Below, piece by piece: positions 53,284 to 62,500 of a stretch of DNA of 64,000 bases. The translations under genes were made by a program, and so were the position numbers. Numbering within the stretch: the first letter of the stretch is position 1; each line of letters opens with the position of its first letter. Source of the DNA: Pseudomonadota bacterium (GTDB lineage Bacteria > Pseudomonadota > Gammaproteobacteria > Burkholderiales > Burkholderiaceae_C); NCBI GenBank assembly GCA_963205115.1, contig CAUJHV010000012.1, forward strand, positions 62,001-126,000, in the 5' to 3' direction. The notes under the pieces are model-generated. The model was not told where the DNA came from, searched no databases, and saw nothing but the letters and a program-made list of their open reading frames with translations.

Positions 53284-54459
53284 TTACTGAACAGCGATAT
53301 CCAGGCGCAGCGGGCTGCGGAAGGTCGACGAAGGCATCCACGGCAGCTGGTCGGCCAGACGCCGATAGTCTGGCACCACTTTGTGGAATTCCTCGAACGC
53401 GATCTTGACCGCCAGGCGGGCGATGGCCGTGCCCAGGCAGGCGTGCACGCCGCCGCCGAAGCCCAGGTGGCCGCGCGGCTTGCGTGCGACGTCGAACAGG
53501 TCGGGATTCGGATACTGGCGCTCGTCGCGGTTGCCCGAGCCGTAGGCCAGGCAGACGAAGTCGCCCTCGCGCATGGTCTGGCCGTGCAGCTCGACATCCT
53601 TCATCAGCCGGCGGCGGAAGCGCTGGGCCGAGGTGTTGAATCGCAGGCTCTCCTCGATCGCATCCGGCAGCAGGGCGGGGTTGGCGACGACCGCACGCCG
53701 CGCCTCGTCGAAGCTCGCCAGGTTGTAGGCGAACATCATCATGAAGCCGCCGAGCGACTCGACGCCGGCCATGATCAGCGTGGTTGTGGTCAACAGCACC
53801 TCGCGCTCGGTGAGCTTGTCGCCCTCGATCTCGGCCATGCTGAAGTGGCTGATGAGGTCGTTGCGCGGCTCGGCGCGACGCATCGCGATCACCTTGCCGG
53901 CGTAGTCCTGCATCCAGTTGTAGGCGGCGATGTGTTCCGGCCCCTTGGCACGCGTGCGGGCGTCGCTCTGCACCATCAGCACGGCGTTCTCGCGCACTTC
54001 GCTCTCCTCGACGATGGCCTCGTTGCCCATGGGCAGGCCGAGCGCGGCCATCAGCACCTTGACGGTGAACTGCGATGAGACGTCCTTGAAGTCGAAGGTT
54101 TTCGCACCCTGGAGTTGCGCGAAGACCTGCTGCGCGACGGCGCGGATCGGCTCCTCCAGCGCGAGCAGGTTGCGCTTCATGAACGCATGCTGGATCAGAC
54201 CGCGCAGGCGGTCGTGGCGCGGGGGGTCGGAGCTGCCGAGCGTGGCGCCGGCGCGGCCGGGCAGCTCGGTCATCAGGTTGCCGCTGGCCGACGAGTAGGT
54301 CTGCCAGTCCTGGCCGGCGCTGACGATGTCGGCATAACGCGAGAGCACCCACATCTGCGCCTCGGGGCTCCAGAAGCAGGGATGCTCGTCGCGCAGCGTC
54401 TGGTAGTACGGGAAGGGGTCGGCGTCGATCGCGGGCGAATAGGGGTCGAAGGCGAACAT
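53284..54459 (-). CDS. Cytochrome P450 (class I, bacterial)
   Basis: A soluble P450 of 391 residues. The heme loop is HLGFGGGVHACLGTAIARL with the axial Cys at about residue 341; the ExxR motif is EESLR and the C-helix has PPRHDRLRGLIQHAF. The I-helix reads IMAGVESLGG: the usual acid-alcohol pair is Glu-Ser instead of Asp/Glu-Thr, which may alter oxygen activation. It is encoded with its own ferredoxin and reductase. The substrate cannot be read from sequence; a terpenoid or aromatic compound is a guess from context. ATG 54459 follows GGAGACACC. Confidence 0.95.
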   Translation of the reverse strand: MFAFDPYSPAIDADPFPYYQTLRDEHPCFWSPEAQMWVLSRYADIVSAGQDWQTYSSASGNLMTELPGRAGATLGSSDPPRHDRLRGLIQHAFMKRNLLALEEPIRAVAQQVFAQLQGAKTFDFKDVSSQFTVKVLMAALGLPMGNEAIVEESEVRENAVLMVQSDARTRAKGPEHIAAYNWMQDYAGKVIAMRRAEPRNDLISHFSMAEIEGDKLTEREVLLTTTTLIMAGVESLGGFMMMFAYNLASFDEARRAVVANPALLPDAIEESLRFNTSAQRFRRRLMKDVELHGQTMREGDFVCLAYGSGNRDERQYPNPDLFDVARKPRGHLGFGGGVHACLGTAIARLAVKIAFEEFHKVVPDYRRLADQLPWMPSSTFRSPLRLDIAVQ

Positions 54460-54512
54460 GGTGTCTCCTGCAGTTCGTGGCCGCGATGGTGGCGACGGAC
54501 GACCGCGATCGC

Positions 54513-54544
54513 TGGCACTTTTGCCCTCGACGAATGGCACTTTT
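54513..54544. promoter_or_regulatory. Paired direct repeats, probable AraC-type operator
   Basis: TGGCACTTTT occurs at 54513-54522 and again at 54535-54544. The starts are 22 bases apart, about two helical turns, as in AraC/XylS operators. The repeats lie in the 100-base gap between the divergent P450 and AraC genes. Confidence 0.65.
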
Positions 54545-54559
54545 CTCGTAGGATGAGAC

Positions 54560-55468
54560 ATGACCCGTCCGACATCCCCGAAGCCCCGGCGGGTCGCCAC
54601 GCGGGTGCCGGCCTTCGCGCTCTACGGCGAGACGGGTGCGCCCGACGCGCAGCTGCTGCACATCGAGCCGATCGCCGTGCGAAGCGCACGCTACCGCTGG
54701 GAGATCGGCGCACACCGCCACCAGGGCCTGTGCCAGGCGGTGTGGCTCGATGCCGGGGCCGTGCGTGTGTCACTCGACGAGCAGATGCAGACACTCGCGG
54801 CGCCGGCCACTGTCGTGCTCCCGCCGGGGGTGGTGCATGCCTTCCGCTTCGCACCCGGCACGCTCGGCTGGGTGCTGACCTTCAGCCCACGCGAGCTGCT
54901 CGAAGGCGAGGCGGGTGCCGCGGCCGAGCCGCTGGAAGCCCTGTTCGAGCGCCCGGTGCTCGCGGCGCTGCGCGCGGGCGACGTGGCCATCGAGCGCCAG
55001 GCGGCCGTGTGGCGCGCCCTGGGCGCCGAGTTCGACGCCGCGCCGTCGGGCTCGCCGGCCATCACCTGGCTCGCCCGCACGGTGGTCTGGCAACTCGGGC
55101 AGACCGTGCGCATGCAACGCGCGGCACCGGTGGGCGCGGCCCGACACCCGGCGCTCTACACCCGCTTCGTGCGACTGGTCGAGCAGCACCATGCGGCGCA
55201 CTGGCCGGTATCGCGTTATGCGCAGGCCCTCGGGCTGAGCACCGAGCGGCTGAACCGGCTGACCCGTGGCGAGGCCGGCCGCACCGCCTTGCAGGTCGTG
55301 CACGAGCGGGTGCTGCGCGAGGCGCAGCGCCAGCTGCTCTACACGCGTGTGCCGGTGTCGAAGATCGCCTTCGACCTCGGCTTCGAGGACCCGGCTTATT
55401 TCACGCGATTCTTCAAGCGCGGCACGGGCTGCACGCCGCAGACCTGGCGCGCGCGCCAGGCCCCGTGA
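54560..55468 (+). CDS. AraC-family transcriptional regulator (PobR-like)
   Basis: A 302-residue regulator. Residues ~20-150 form an AraC-type cupin: RYRWEIGAHRHQGLCQAV and PPGVVHAFRFAPGTLGWVL bind the inducer. Residues ~205-300 form the double helix-turn-helix: SRYAQALGLSTERLNRLT and KIAFDLGFEDPAYFTRFFKR. It is divergent from the P450 operon, so it probably controls that operon in response to the P450 substrate. Confidence 0.93.
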   Translation: MTRPTSPKPRRVATRVPAFALYGETGAPDAQLLHIEPIAVRSARYRWEIGAHRHQGLCQAVWLDAGAVRVSLDEQMQTLAAPATVVLPPGVVHAFRFAPGTLGWVLTFSPRELLEGEAGAAAEPLEALFERPVLAALRAGDVAIERQAAVWRALGAEFDAAPSGSPAITWLARTVVWQLGQTVRMQRAAPVGAARHPALYTRFVRLVEQHHAAHWPVSRYAQALGLSTERLNRLTRGEAGRTALQVVHERVLREAQRQLLYTRVPVSKIAFDLGFEDPAYFTRFFKRGTGCTPQTWRARQAP

Positions 55469-55696
55469 TCAGCGGTAGACCAGGTCCCGCAGTCCGAGCG
55501 AAATCACCGGCATGTAGGTGATCAGCATCAGGCAGTCCAGCACCACCAGCACGAACGGAATCAGCTGCGTGACGATGCGGTCGAGCGAGATCTTGGCCAC
55601 GGTGCAGGCGGCGAAGAGGTTCACGCCGAGCAGGAACAGCATCGGCGACTTCAGCACCTCAGCTACACCCGCTCCTGGCCGGCTGGAGCCCATCAC
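55469..55696 (-). pseudogene. TRAP large permease (DctM) C-terminal fragment
   Basis: The in-frame end reads KSPMLFLLGVNLFAACTVAKI, then FVLVVLDCLMLITYMPVISLGL and a stop. This resembles the last one to two helices of DctM permeases. Upstream sequence lacks any further permease, and the first ~12 codons look unrelated. It is a broken remnant, perhaps of a transporter once linked to the P450 genes. Confidence 0.55.
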
Positions 55697-55947
55697 GAAC
55701 GGCAGGTCTGTAGCGCCACGTCCCCAGCCGCCGGCAAGTCGCCGGCGTTGCAGGAATCAGCCAGACCAGACCGGCTCGTTTCAGCCACTCTGGCGAAATC
55801 CCGTTCCAGTCGCGCCGACCGTCACGACGCAGCCGCGCAGGGCGTGGTGCGGCCGGTGCCACGTCGTTCATCTGTCGTGCGGGTCATGGCCATTGCCCTT
55901 GCGCCGCGCGCCAGCGGGCAACGGGCCCGCTGTGGCGGCAGTGCGCG

Positions 55948-58900
55948 TCAGGCCGTCACACGGATCGAACGCACTGCCACGTCCGGGCGCTCCAGCGCCA
56001 GGTCCTGCAGCGGCCGCGCGACCAGCGCGGGCGGCTGGTCGGCCAGGTCCTCGGGCGCCACGCCGGTCTCGCGGATCACCGCCACCAGCAGCACGGCGCG
56101 GTCGGGGGCGATGCCGGTGAGGTCCAGGTCGAAGCTGGCGACGCCGGGCTGCATGGCATCGAGGAACTGGCCGGTGAGCGTCACGTGGCGCGACTGGCCG
56201 GCGGCGTCGTGCGCAAATCGCCAATCGGTGCCGGGGTCGATGGCCGTCGTTCCCGTGGCGCTGGCCAATACCTCGTTGACCGCCGCCACCCAGGGCACAT
56301 GGGCGCTGGGCCACGCCGAGGGCTGGTTCCAGGCCGCGGCGTTCTGCGCGGCCGAATCGGTCCAGCGCAGCAGCGTCACGCGGATGCGGCTGCCGTCGAT
56401 GGTCTTGCGGCCGCGGCGGTTGACGATCACCTCCATCTTCAGCTTGGCGGCCGGCAGGCTGCACGAGGCCAGATGGCCTTCGCCTTCGTTCAGCGGCGGG
56501 CTGAAGTCCAGCAGGTCGGCCACGCGCGGCGGGCCGGCGCCCCAGGGCTCAGCCACGTCGAACGGTGCCACGACGTGCGCGGCCCACAACTCGGGCGTGA
56601 GCTTGACGGTCTTGCCGGTCTGCACCGCGCCGCGCAGGTCGCGCAGGACCTCGTCGAAGTGCCCGTCCCACACGCCCGTGGGGCGCACGCGCCGGTCCTG
56701 CGTGTGCGCGCGCAAGGCCGCCTGGAAGCGCCGCAGCGCCTCGGCGCGGATCTTCTTGTCGCCCTGCTGCCAGGGCAGGTTGTCCGGGGCGGGCATGGCC
56801 GGCTGCGGGGCCAGGCGCGGGCGCAGGTCGGGGCTGCCGTGCCAGGAGCGCGGCGGCACCAGCGGGCTCTTTTTCGTGGGCGGCAGCACGGTGGGCGTGC
56901 GCAGGTCGCGCCGCGTCTCGGTGGCCCGCGCGCGGTGGCGCAGGTCATCGTCGTGGGCGCGCAGGTAGCTGATTTCCGGCACCTTCTGACGGTCCAGGCG
57001 CAGTTCCCAGACGCCACGGGCAGCCACCGCTGCGCGCAGCAGGCGCAGGCCGCTGTCGTTGAAGATCGACAGGTCGTGCACCACGGCCTCGGGCAGACCG
57101 ATGAGCTGCGCTTCCCAGGTCCAGGTGGGCGGGTTGGCGGCCAGCGAGACCGTGCCTTTCCAGACACCGACGGTCGTGCCGACCCACACCTCGTCGGGCA
57201 CGGCCGGGTCGCAGGCGATGGCCGTCACCGGCGCGGGCACGCCCAGCGGGTCATTGCGCAGGCCGGTGGGGAACCAGGAGTCCGTGCCGTTGAACCACCA
57301 CAGTGTGTCGACCGTCGCGTCGCTGGTGTCGCCGGTGGTGCCCAGGTACAGCGCGCCCAGGTAGGGCGGGCCGCCCGGCACCGCCGCGGGAGCCACGCGC
57401 GGATGCACGGCCAGCGTGGTCCAGGTGCCGGCCTGGGCCAGCAACGCCGGCGCGGCGACCTTGTCCTTGTAGGTCTTGGCGTCGCGCGTGCTCAGCGTGA
57501 CGGCCTTCTTCCACTTGTCCGCCACGCGCTCGTAGCGCTGCACACGCATCTGCGAGGGCTTGGACGCCGTGTACTTCTGGCTCAGCGTCCACGCGACATC
57601 GGTGCCCTGCCAGCGGCAGGCGACAACCAGTTCCTTGGCCTTGTCTGCACCGCTGGCCAGGTGGTCCCAGTTCTTGCCGAAGTCTTTCGAGAACCACAGC
57701 CGGTAGGTGCCGATGAGCAATTGCGCGGCGCTGCCCTTGGCGATGGCGGCCGGCGAGGAGTAGAACTCGGAAAGCTTCTCGGCCTCGTTGGTCTCCAACG
57801 GCGGCATCACGCCGCTGGCGCCCAGGCGCGACCACCAGCCGTTGTGCGCCTGCCCCACGGCCACAGTGGGGTCCAGCGGATTCAGCGCCAGGCCGCCGGC
57901 ATCGCCGTCCTCGATGTGGAACCAGGCGCCGGCCGAGCGGTGTTCGATGACGCCGTTGTCCTGCAGCCCGGCCAGCACGCGGCCTTCGCCGACCGGGTGG
58001 CAGGCGAGGAAGTTGGATTCGATGACCGACAGCCCGTCGTTCATCGGCACGAAGCCGACGAGCTGCGTCGGGTGGTCGCAGCGGAAGACGCCGCCGTCGC
58101 ACGCGGCCCAGACCTGGTTGCCGCCTTGCGTGAAGACCAGGTCGTGCACGTCGGCATGTACGCCCGCGCCCAGCATCGTGGGCTTGGAGAAACTCAGCTT
58201 GCCCGATTTCAGCACCACGTCGCCGATGACCACGGCCCCGTCCTTGGTGCCGCCGCTGGCGGTGAGCGTCTTGCCGTTGACGGTGACCGACGGGAAGGTG
58301 TTGCCGCCCAGCAGGACACGGTCAGAACGCGTGGGGTGGATGGCCAGCGCGATGTCGTACCAACCCTGCGAGCCCAGCACCTTGGGCACGTTGTCCACCG
58401 GCTTGTGCGTGGGCTTGGTGTTGCCCTGGCAGGCGATGCGGTGCAGCGCGGGTGTCTTGCCGGAACCCTTGTCGACGAACAGGTAGAGCTGCGTCGGCAC
58501 GGCGGCCGGGTCGTTCACGGCGATCACCGCGCGCTGCGACGTGGGGTTCTTCTTGGCCGGCGGATTCGCCAGGATCTGCACGAAATCGGCTGCGCCCTTG
58601 TCCAGCGCCCACAGGCCGCCCTGCGCGCCATCGGCGATCCAGATCCACACGCGCTCGGGTGTCGTCGCGTCGCCCGCAGTCCACAGCACATCGGTGCAGG
58701 TGGCGTAGTCCCTGACGGTCTTGAAGCTGCCCGGGTTGGCGGTGTCGGGCACCTGCTTGCTCGGGAAGACGGCACCCTCGACCTTGACCCAGTTGGCGTC
58801 CGCGGCCAGCACCGCCGGCCGCCGGTACAGGCCCCAGTTGGTGGCGGCGTAGGCGCCCGTGCCGTCGGGCTCCAGTGCGATGCGGTAGAAGCCCGTGCCG

Positions 58901-59589
58901 GCCAGGTTGGGTGCTTCGCGCAGCCACGGGTCGTCCACCGTGGGTGCGCTGTCGGGATGGCTGGTGTCGATGATCAGCACGCCGACGCCGCCCTTGGACG
59001 TGCCGGGGCGGTCGTTCGCGCCGGCCAGCTCGCCCGTGCCGAGGAAGACCTTGTCGTCGGCGGCCGTCGCGCCGAAGCGCACGGCGATGCAGCCGCAGGC
59101 ATGGCGTTGCGCCGAGCGGTCGATGTCCGCGCGCTCGGGCGTGGCGACCAGGCCGCCCAGCGACATCCAGTGCAAGCCGGCATCGGCGCTGAACCACGCG
59201 CCGCCCTGTCCCGATGCGGCGTAGACGCGGCTGCCGTCGGGGTGCACGGCCAGCTGGTTCACGCGGCCGGCGATGCGCATGCGGCCGATGGTCTGGCCAT
59301 CGATGACGGTGTGCGGGCCCAGCGGCTGCCACAGGAAATCGTTGCTGGAAGCGGGCGCGCGCTGCGGCCCGGTGTCTGCGCCGGTGGCGCGGCGCGGGCG
59401 CTTGCGGCCCGCTTGTGCCCGCGCCGGTGCGTCGCTGGCCGCGGCCCGGGCGCGCCGTACCGCCTGGCTCGCGCCTTCGGCATCCAGCGGGCGTGTCAAA
59501 CGTCCGACATACGCGGCGCGGTGCAGCGGATCGTCACCGCCTTCTTCGTCTTCGGCGCCGATCTCCAGCGGCCATTCGTAGCGGCTCAT
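55948..59589 (-). CDS. Very large BNR/Asp-box beta-propeller protein, unknown function
   Basis: A 1213-residue protein with no signal peptide; the N-terminal ~90 residues are Ala/Arg-rich and disordered-looking. Residues ~95-850 hold propeller-like repeats with Asp-boxes (AWFSADAGLHWMSLGG, LWFSKDFGKNWDHL) and blade starts such as VNQLAVHPDGSRVYAASGQG, as in sortilin/VPS10-like and BNR proteins. Residues ~880-960 form a Pro/Arg-rich linker, and a C-terminal ~250-residue domain has VIVNRRGRKTIDGSRIRV. It is last in an operon with the 1364-residue gene, 5 bases apart. I do not recognise the system. Confidence 0.7.
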   Translation of the reverse strand: MSRYEWPLEIGAEDEEGGDDPLHRAAYVGRLTRPLDAEGASQAVRRARAAASDAPARAQAGRKRPRRATGADTGPQRAPASSNDFLWQPLGPHTVIDGQTIGRMRIAGRVNQLAVHPDGSRVYAASGQGGAWFSADAGLHWMSLGGLVATPERADIDRSAQRHACGCIAVRFGATAADDKVFLGTGELAGANDRPGTSKGGVGVLIIDTSHPDSAPTVDDPWLREAPNLAGTGFYRIALEPDGTGAYAATNWGLYRRPAVLAADANWVKVEGAVFPSKQVPDTANPGSFKTVRDYATCTDVLWTAGDATTPERVWIWIADGAQGGLWALDKGAADFVQILANPPAKKNPTSQRAVIAVNDPAAVPTQLYLFVDKGSGKTPALHRIACQGNTKPTHKPVDNVPKVLGSQGWYDIALAIHPTRSDRVLLGGNTFPSVTVNGKTLTASGGTKDGAVVIGDVVLKSGKLSFSKPTMLGAGVHADVHDLVFTQGGNQVWAACDGGVFRCDHPTQLVGFVPMNDGLSVIESNFLACHPVGEGRVLAGLQDNGVIEHRSAGAWFHIEDGDAGGLALNPLDPTVAVGQAHNGWWSRLGASGVMPPLETNEAEKLSEFYSSPAAIAKGSAAQLLIGTYRLWFSKDFGKNWDHLASGADKAKELVVACRWQGTDVAWTLSQKYTASKPSQMRVQRYERVADKWKKAVTLSTRDAKTYKDKVAAPALLAQAGTWTTLAVHPRVAPAAVPGGPPYLGALYLGTTGDTSDATVDTLWWFNGTDSWFPTGLRNDPLGVPAPVTAIACDPAVPDEVWVGTTVGVWKGTVSLAANPPTWTWEAQLIGLPEAVVHDLSIFNDSGLRLLRAAVAARGVWELRLDRQKVPEISYLRAHDDDLRHRARATETRRDLRTPTVLPPTKKSPLVPPRSWHGSPDLRPRLAPQPAMPAPDNLPWQQGDKKIRAEALRRFQAALRAHTQDRRVRPTGVWDGHFDEVLRDLRGAVQTGKTVKLTPELWAAHVVAPFDVAEPWGAGPPRVADLLDFSPPLNEGEGHLASCSLPAAKLKMEVIVNRRGRKTIDGSRIRVTLLRWTDSAAQNAAAWNQPSAWPSAHVPWVAAVNEVLASATGTTAIDPGTDWRFAHDAAGQSRHVTLTGQFLDAMQPGVASFDLDLTGIAPDRAVLLVAVIRETGVAPEDLADQPPALVARPLQDLALERPDVAVRSIRVTA

Positions 59590-59593
59590 GGCA

Positions 59594-62500
59594 TCAGCCT
59601 TTGGGGGGAGACGATGGCTTGGCGTCGGGCGCCACGCGGATCCAGCCGTCGCGGAATTCCGCGGGTGCGTCGGGCAGCAGGGCGGTCTGTGTCGCGGCCA
59701 GGATGGCGTCGGTGCGCCAGGTGGCGGGCGTGTCGCGCCAGAGGAAATTCTGGTCCTTGCCGAAGACGCTGAGCTTGGGCAGGCGCACCTGCTTTTGCGC
59801 GTCCAGATCGGTTTCCACCAGCAGCGGCCCGGTGCGCAGTGAGGGCGACAGCGCGGCCAGGCCCGGCGCCACCCAGTCGCGTGCCAGCGCGAGCTGCTTG
59901 CGCGGCAGCAGGCCGGAGCTCAACGTCAGCCGGCCGGCCGGGTGCATCAGCACGGTCAGTGTGACGGTCTGGCCCAGGTGCAGCAGCAGCGTATCGTCCT
60001 CGTCGCGGCCGGCCAGATACTCGTGCAGCAGCGGCTCGGGTGCCGGCAGGCTGCCTTCGGCGGTGGCGCCCAGCAGGCCCAGCTGACCGCGGCTGCGGCC
60101 GGCGGCAGTGGCCAGTTCGGCGATGGCCTTGTCCACCAGCCGCACGCGCGAAAAATCGTCGTCGACGAAGAAGCCCAGCACGCCGTCGTCGCTGCGCGTG
60201 AGTTCGCCGATGCGCACCGGGAAGGCATGGCGCGCGGCTTCGGCCTCTGCGGCGGCCCAGGCCGCGGCTTGTGCGGCGTTGCTCAGGTCGACGTCGTCGG
60301 GCGGCTTCAGTTCCAGGCGCAGCTGCGCGCGCACCACGGCCATCGGGCGGCCGACGAGACCCGCCACGTGTTCACTGCCGAGGGCGGAGAAGCTGTCGAC
60401 GGTCCACAGCGTGGTGTCGATGGCCCGCAGCAGCGCCGACAGCGCGGATTCGCCGCTGGCCGGCTGGCCCTTTCGGGCGTGCGCATCGGCCGCGACGAGG
60501 CCTGCGGCCAGAAAGCCCAGCGGCTGCGTACCGCCGGCCAGGCCATGCAGCGGCCCCGCATCGGCCGCACCGGCGCGACCGGCGGCGATCTCCCACATCA
60601 CGCCGCCGCTGATGGCGTCGTGCAGCAACTCGCCCAGCGGGGCGCCGTCGGTGCCGAAGAGCTCCAGGCTCTCGTCCAGGTGGTCGGGCAGCAGGTAGCC
60701 GCAGACCGGGTTGATCTGCAAGGCGGCGTCGACCTGGTCCACGCGCGCCTCGCTGCCTTCGGCGCCCAGCGGCGTGGCGGCGTCCACCAGGCGCAGCAGC
60801 CAGCGCGCGGGCCGCAGCAGGCGCGGTGGCGTCAGCAGCAGGCCTGGGCGGGCGGCATGTGTGGCGCGCACGGGCGTGGCCACACGCGCCACGGGCACGT
60901 CCAGCGTGCGGCCGAAGGCATCGACCAGCCGTGCGCGCGTCAGCCGCACGCCGCCGGCCAGCAGCGCGTGTGTCGGACCTGTGGGCGCGGGTGGCTGAGG
61001 TTCGCCGTTAAGCAGCGGCCGGCGCAGGCCCTGGCCGGCCTCGAAACCCAGCAGCTGCGCGCGCAGGCCGGCCAGTGCGGCGGTGACCACGTCCAGCCGC
61101 TCCACGGCCTCGTCCAGGATGCGCAGCGCCGTCTCGACATCTTCGTCGACCAGGCCGACGCGCTGTTCGTCCAGCCGGTCTTCGGCGGCCAGGAAGTCCT
61201 TGATGGCGCGGTGCAGGGTGCTGGCGCCGCCGCTGGTCAGCAACGTGCGGCCGCGCAGGGACAGGCTCTGGCCGTCGAAGCTGGCCTGCGTATCGGGCAC
61301 ATCGAGATCCAGCGGGCCCAGGGTCCAGCCGGCGAGCGAGGGCGGATCGATGCCTTCGACCTGCACTTCCCACTCCACCCACAGCGGCACCCAGGGTTGC
61401 GCCCAGGTGGTGACGGCCACGCGGTTGGGGTCCACACCGGCATAGAGCGAGAAGCGGCGCAGCTCCTGCGCCACCTGCAGCTGGTGCTGCCGCCGGCCGG
61501 GCACGACCGGCGGCGCGCCGGCCACATCCAGCCGCAGGTTGGGGCGAACGGCCGAGCGTGTGGGGTCCAGCGCCTCGGTGGCGCCGTCGTACTGGCCGCG
61601 CGTGCCGAAGCGCAGGGCCGATTCGGCCTGCAGGCGGCGCAGCAGCGGCTTGGGGCCACCAGTGGCGGCCGGCGCCACCGCCTGGGCGATCCAGCCGTGG
61701 TGATAGGGGTCGACCAGCAGGGTTTCGCGCGCCAGGCGCAGGATTTCCGGCGGCAGCGAACCGTTGCCCAGGCTCGTGATGAAGCGGTCGCGGGCGATCA
61801 GGCCCGGCAGTTCCTGGATCACCTGCGAAGGCCAGCGGCAGCCCAGCTTGCGGTTGGCGGCGTCACTGCCGTCGTGGCCGTGGCGCAGGCTGCGGCGCGC
61901 ACCGCGCACGGCCAGCACCGGGTCGGTGGCCGCAGTGAAGCGCGGCGCCGGGCGCGGCACCACGCGTGTGCGCGGCGGCCCGGGGCGGGCCGCGTCCTCG
62001 GCTGCGCGCTTGCGGCCGATGTCCTCGCTGCGCGCGGCCTTCAGGCTGGGCCTTTGCGACGCGTCGAAGACCAGCGAGGCCTGCAGCGGACTGCGCGCCG
62101 CTTCGCGGATGGCGGCCGCGTTGCCGAAGGCGCTCGCGGCCTTCACGCCCGCGGCGCCGGTGGTGTCGCGCGGCGCCGGCTTCGGCGGCTGGTGCTGGCC
62201 GGGCTCGAGGTAGCGGTCGTCGCCGGCGATGCCCGCCGGCTGCGAGGCGAAGCCGCCGGCGTGTTCGCGCTCCTCGATTTCGACCAGGCCGTCCGGCGCA
62301 TCCAGCCGGTTGACCTTCTGGCTGGTGAAGGCCGCCAGCAGGCGCTCGGTGGCGCGGCGCGTCTGCGGGTCCGTCTCTCCGGCGGCAGCCAGTGCGGCGA
62401 GCACGTCGTCTTCCTGGTGGCCCAGCGCGACGGACAACTGCGCCGCATCGGGCCGGCGGTCCACCGGCAGCGAGCCGTCGGTGGGCACGCCGTGGATGGC

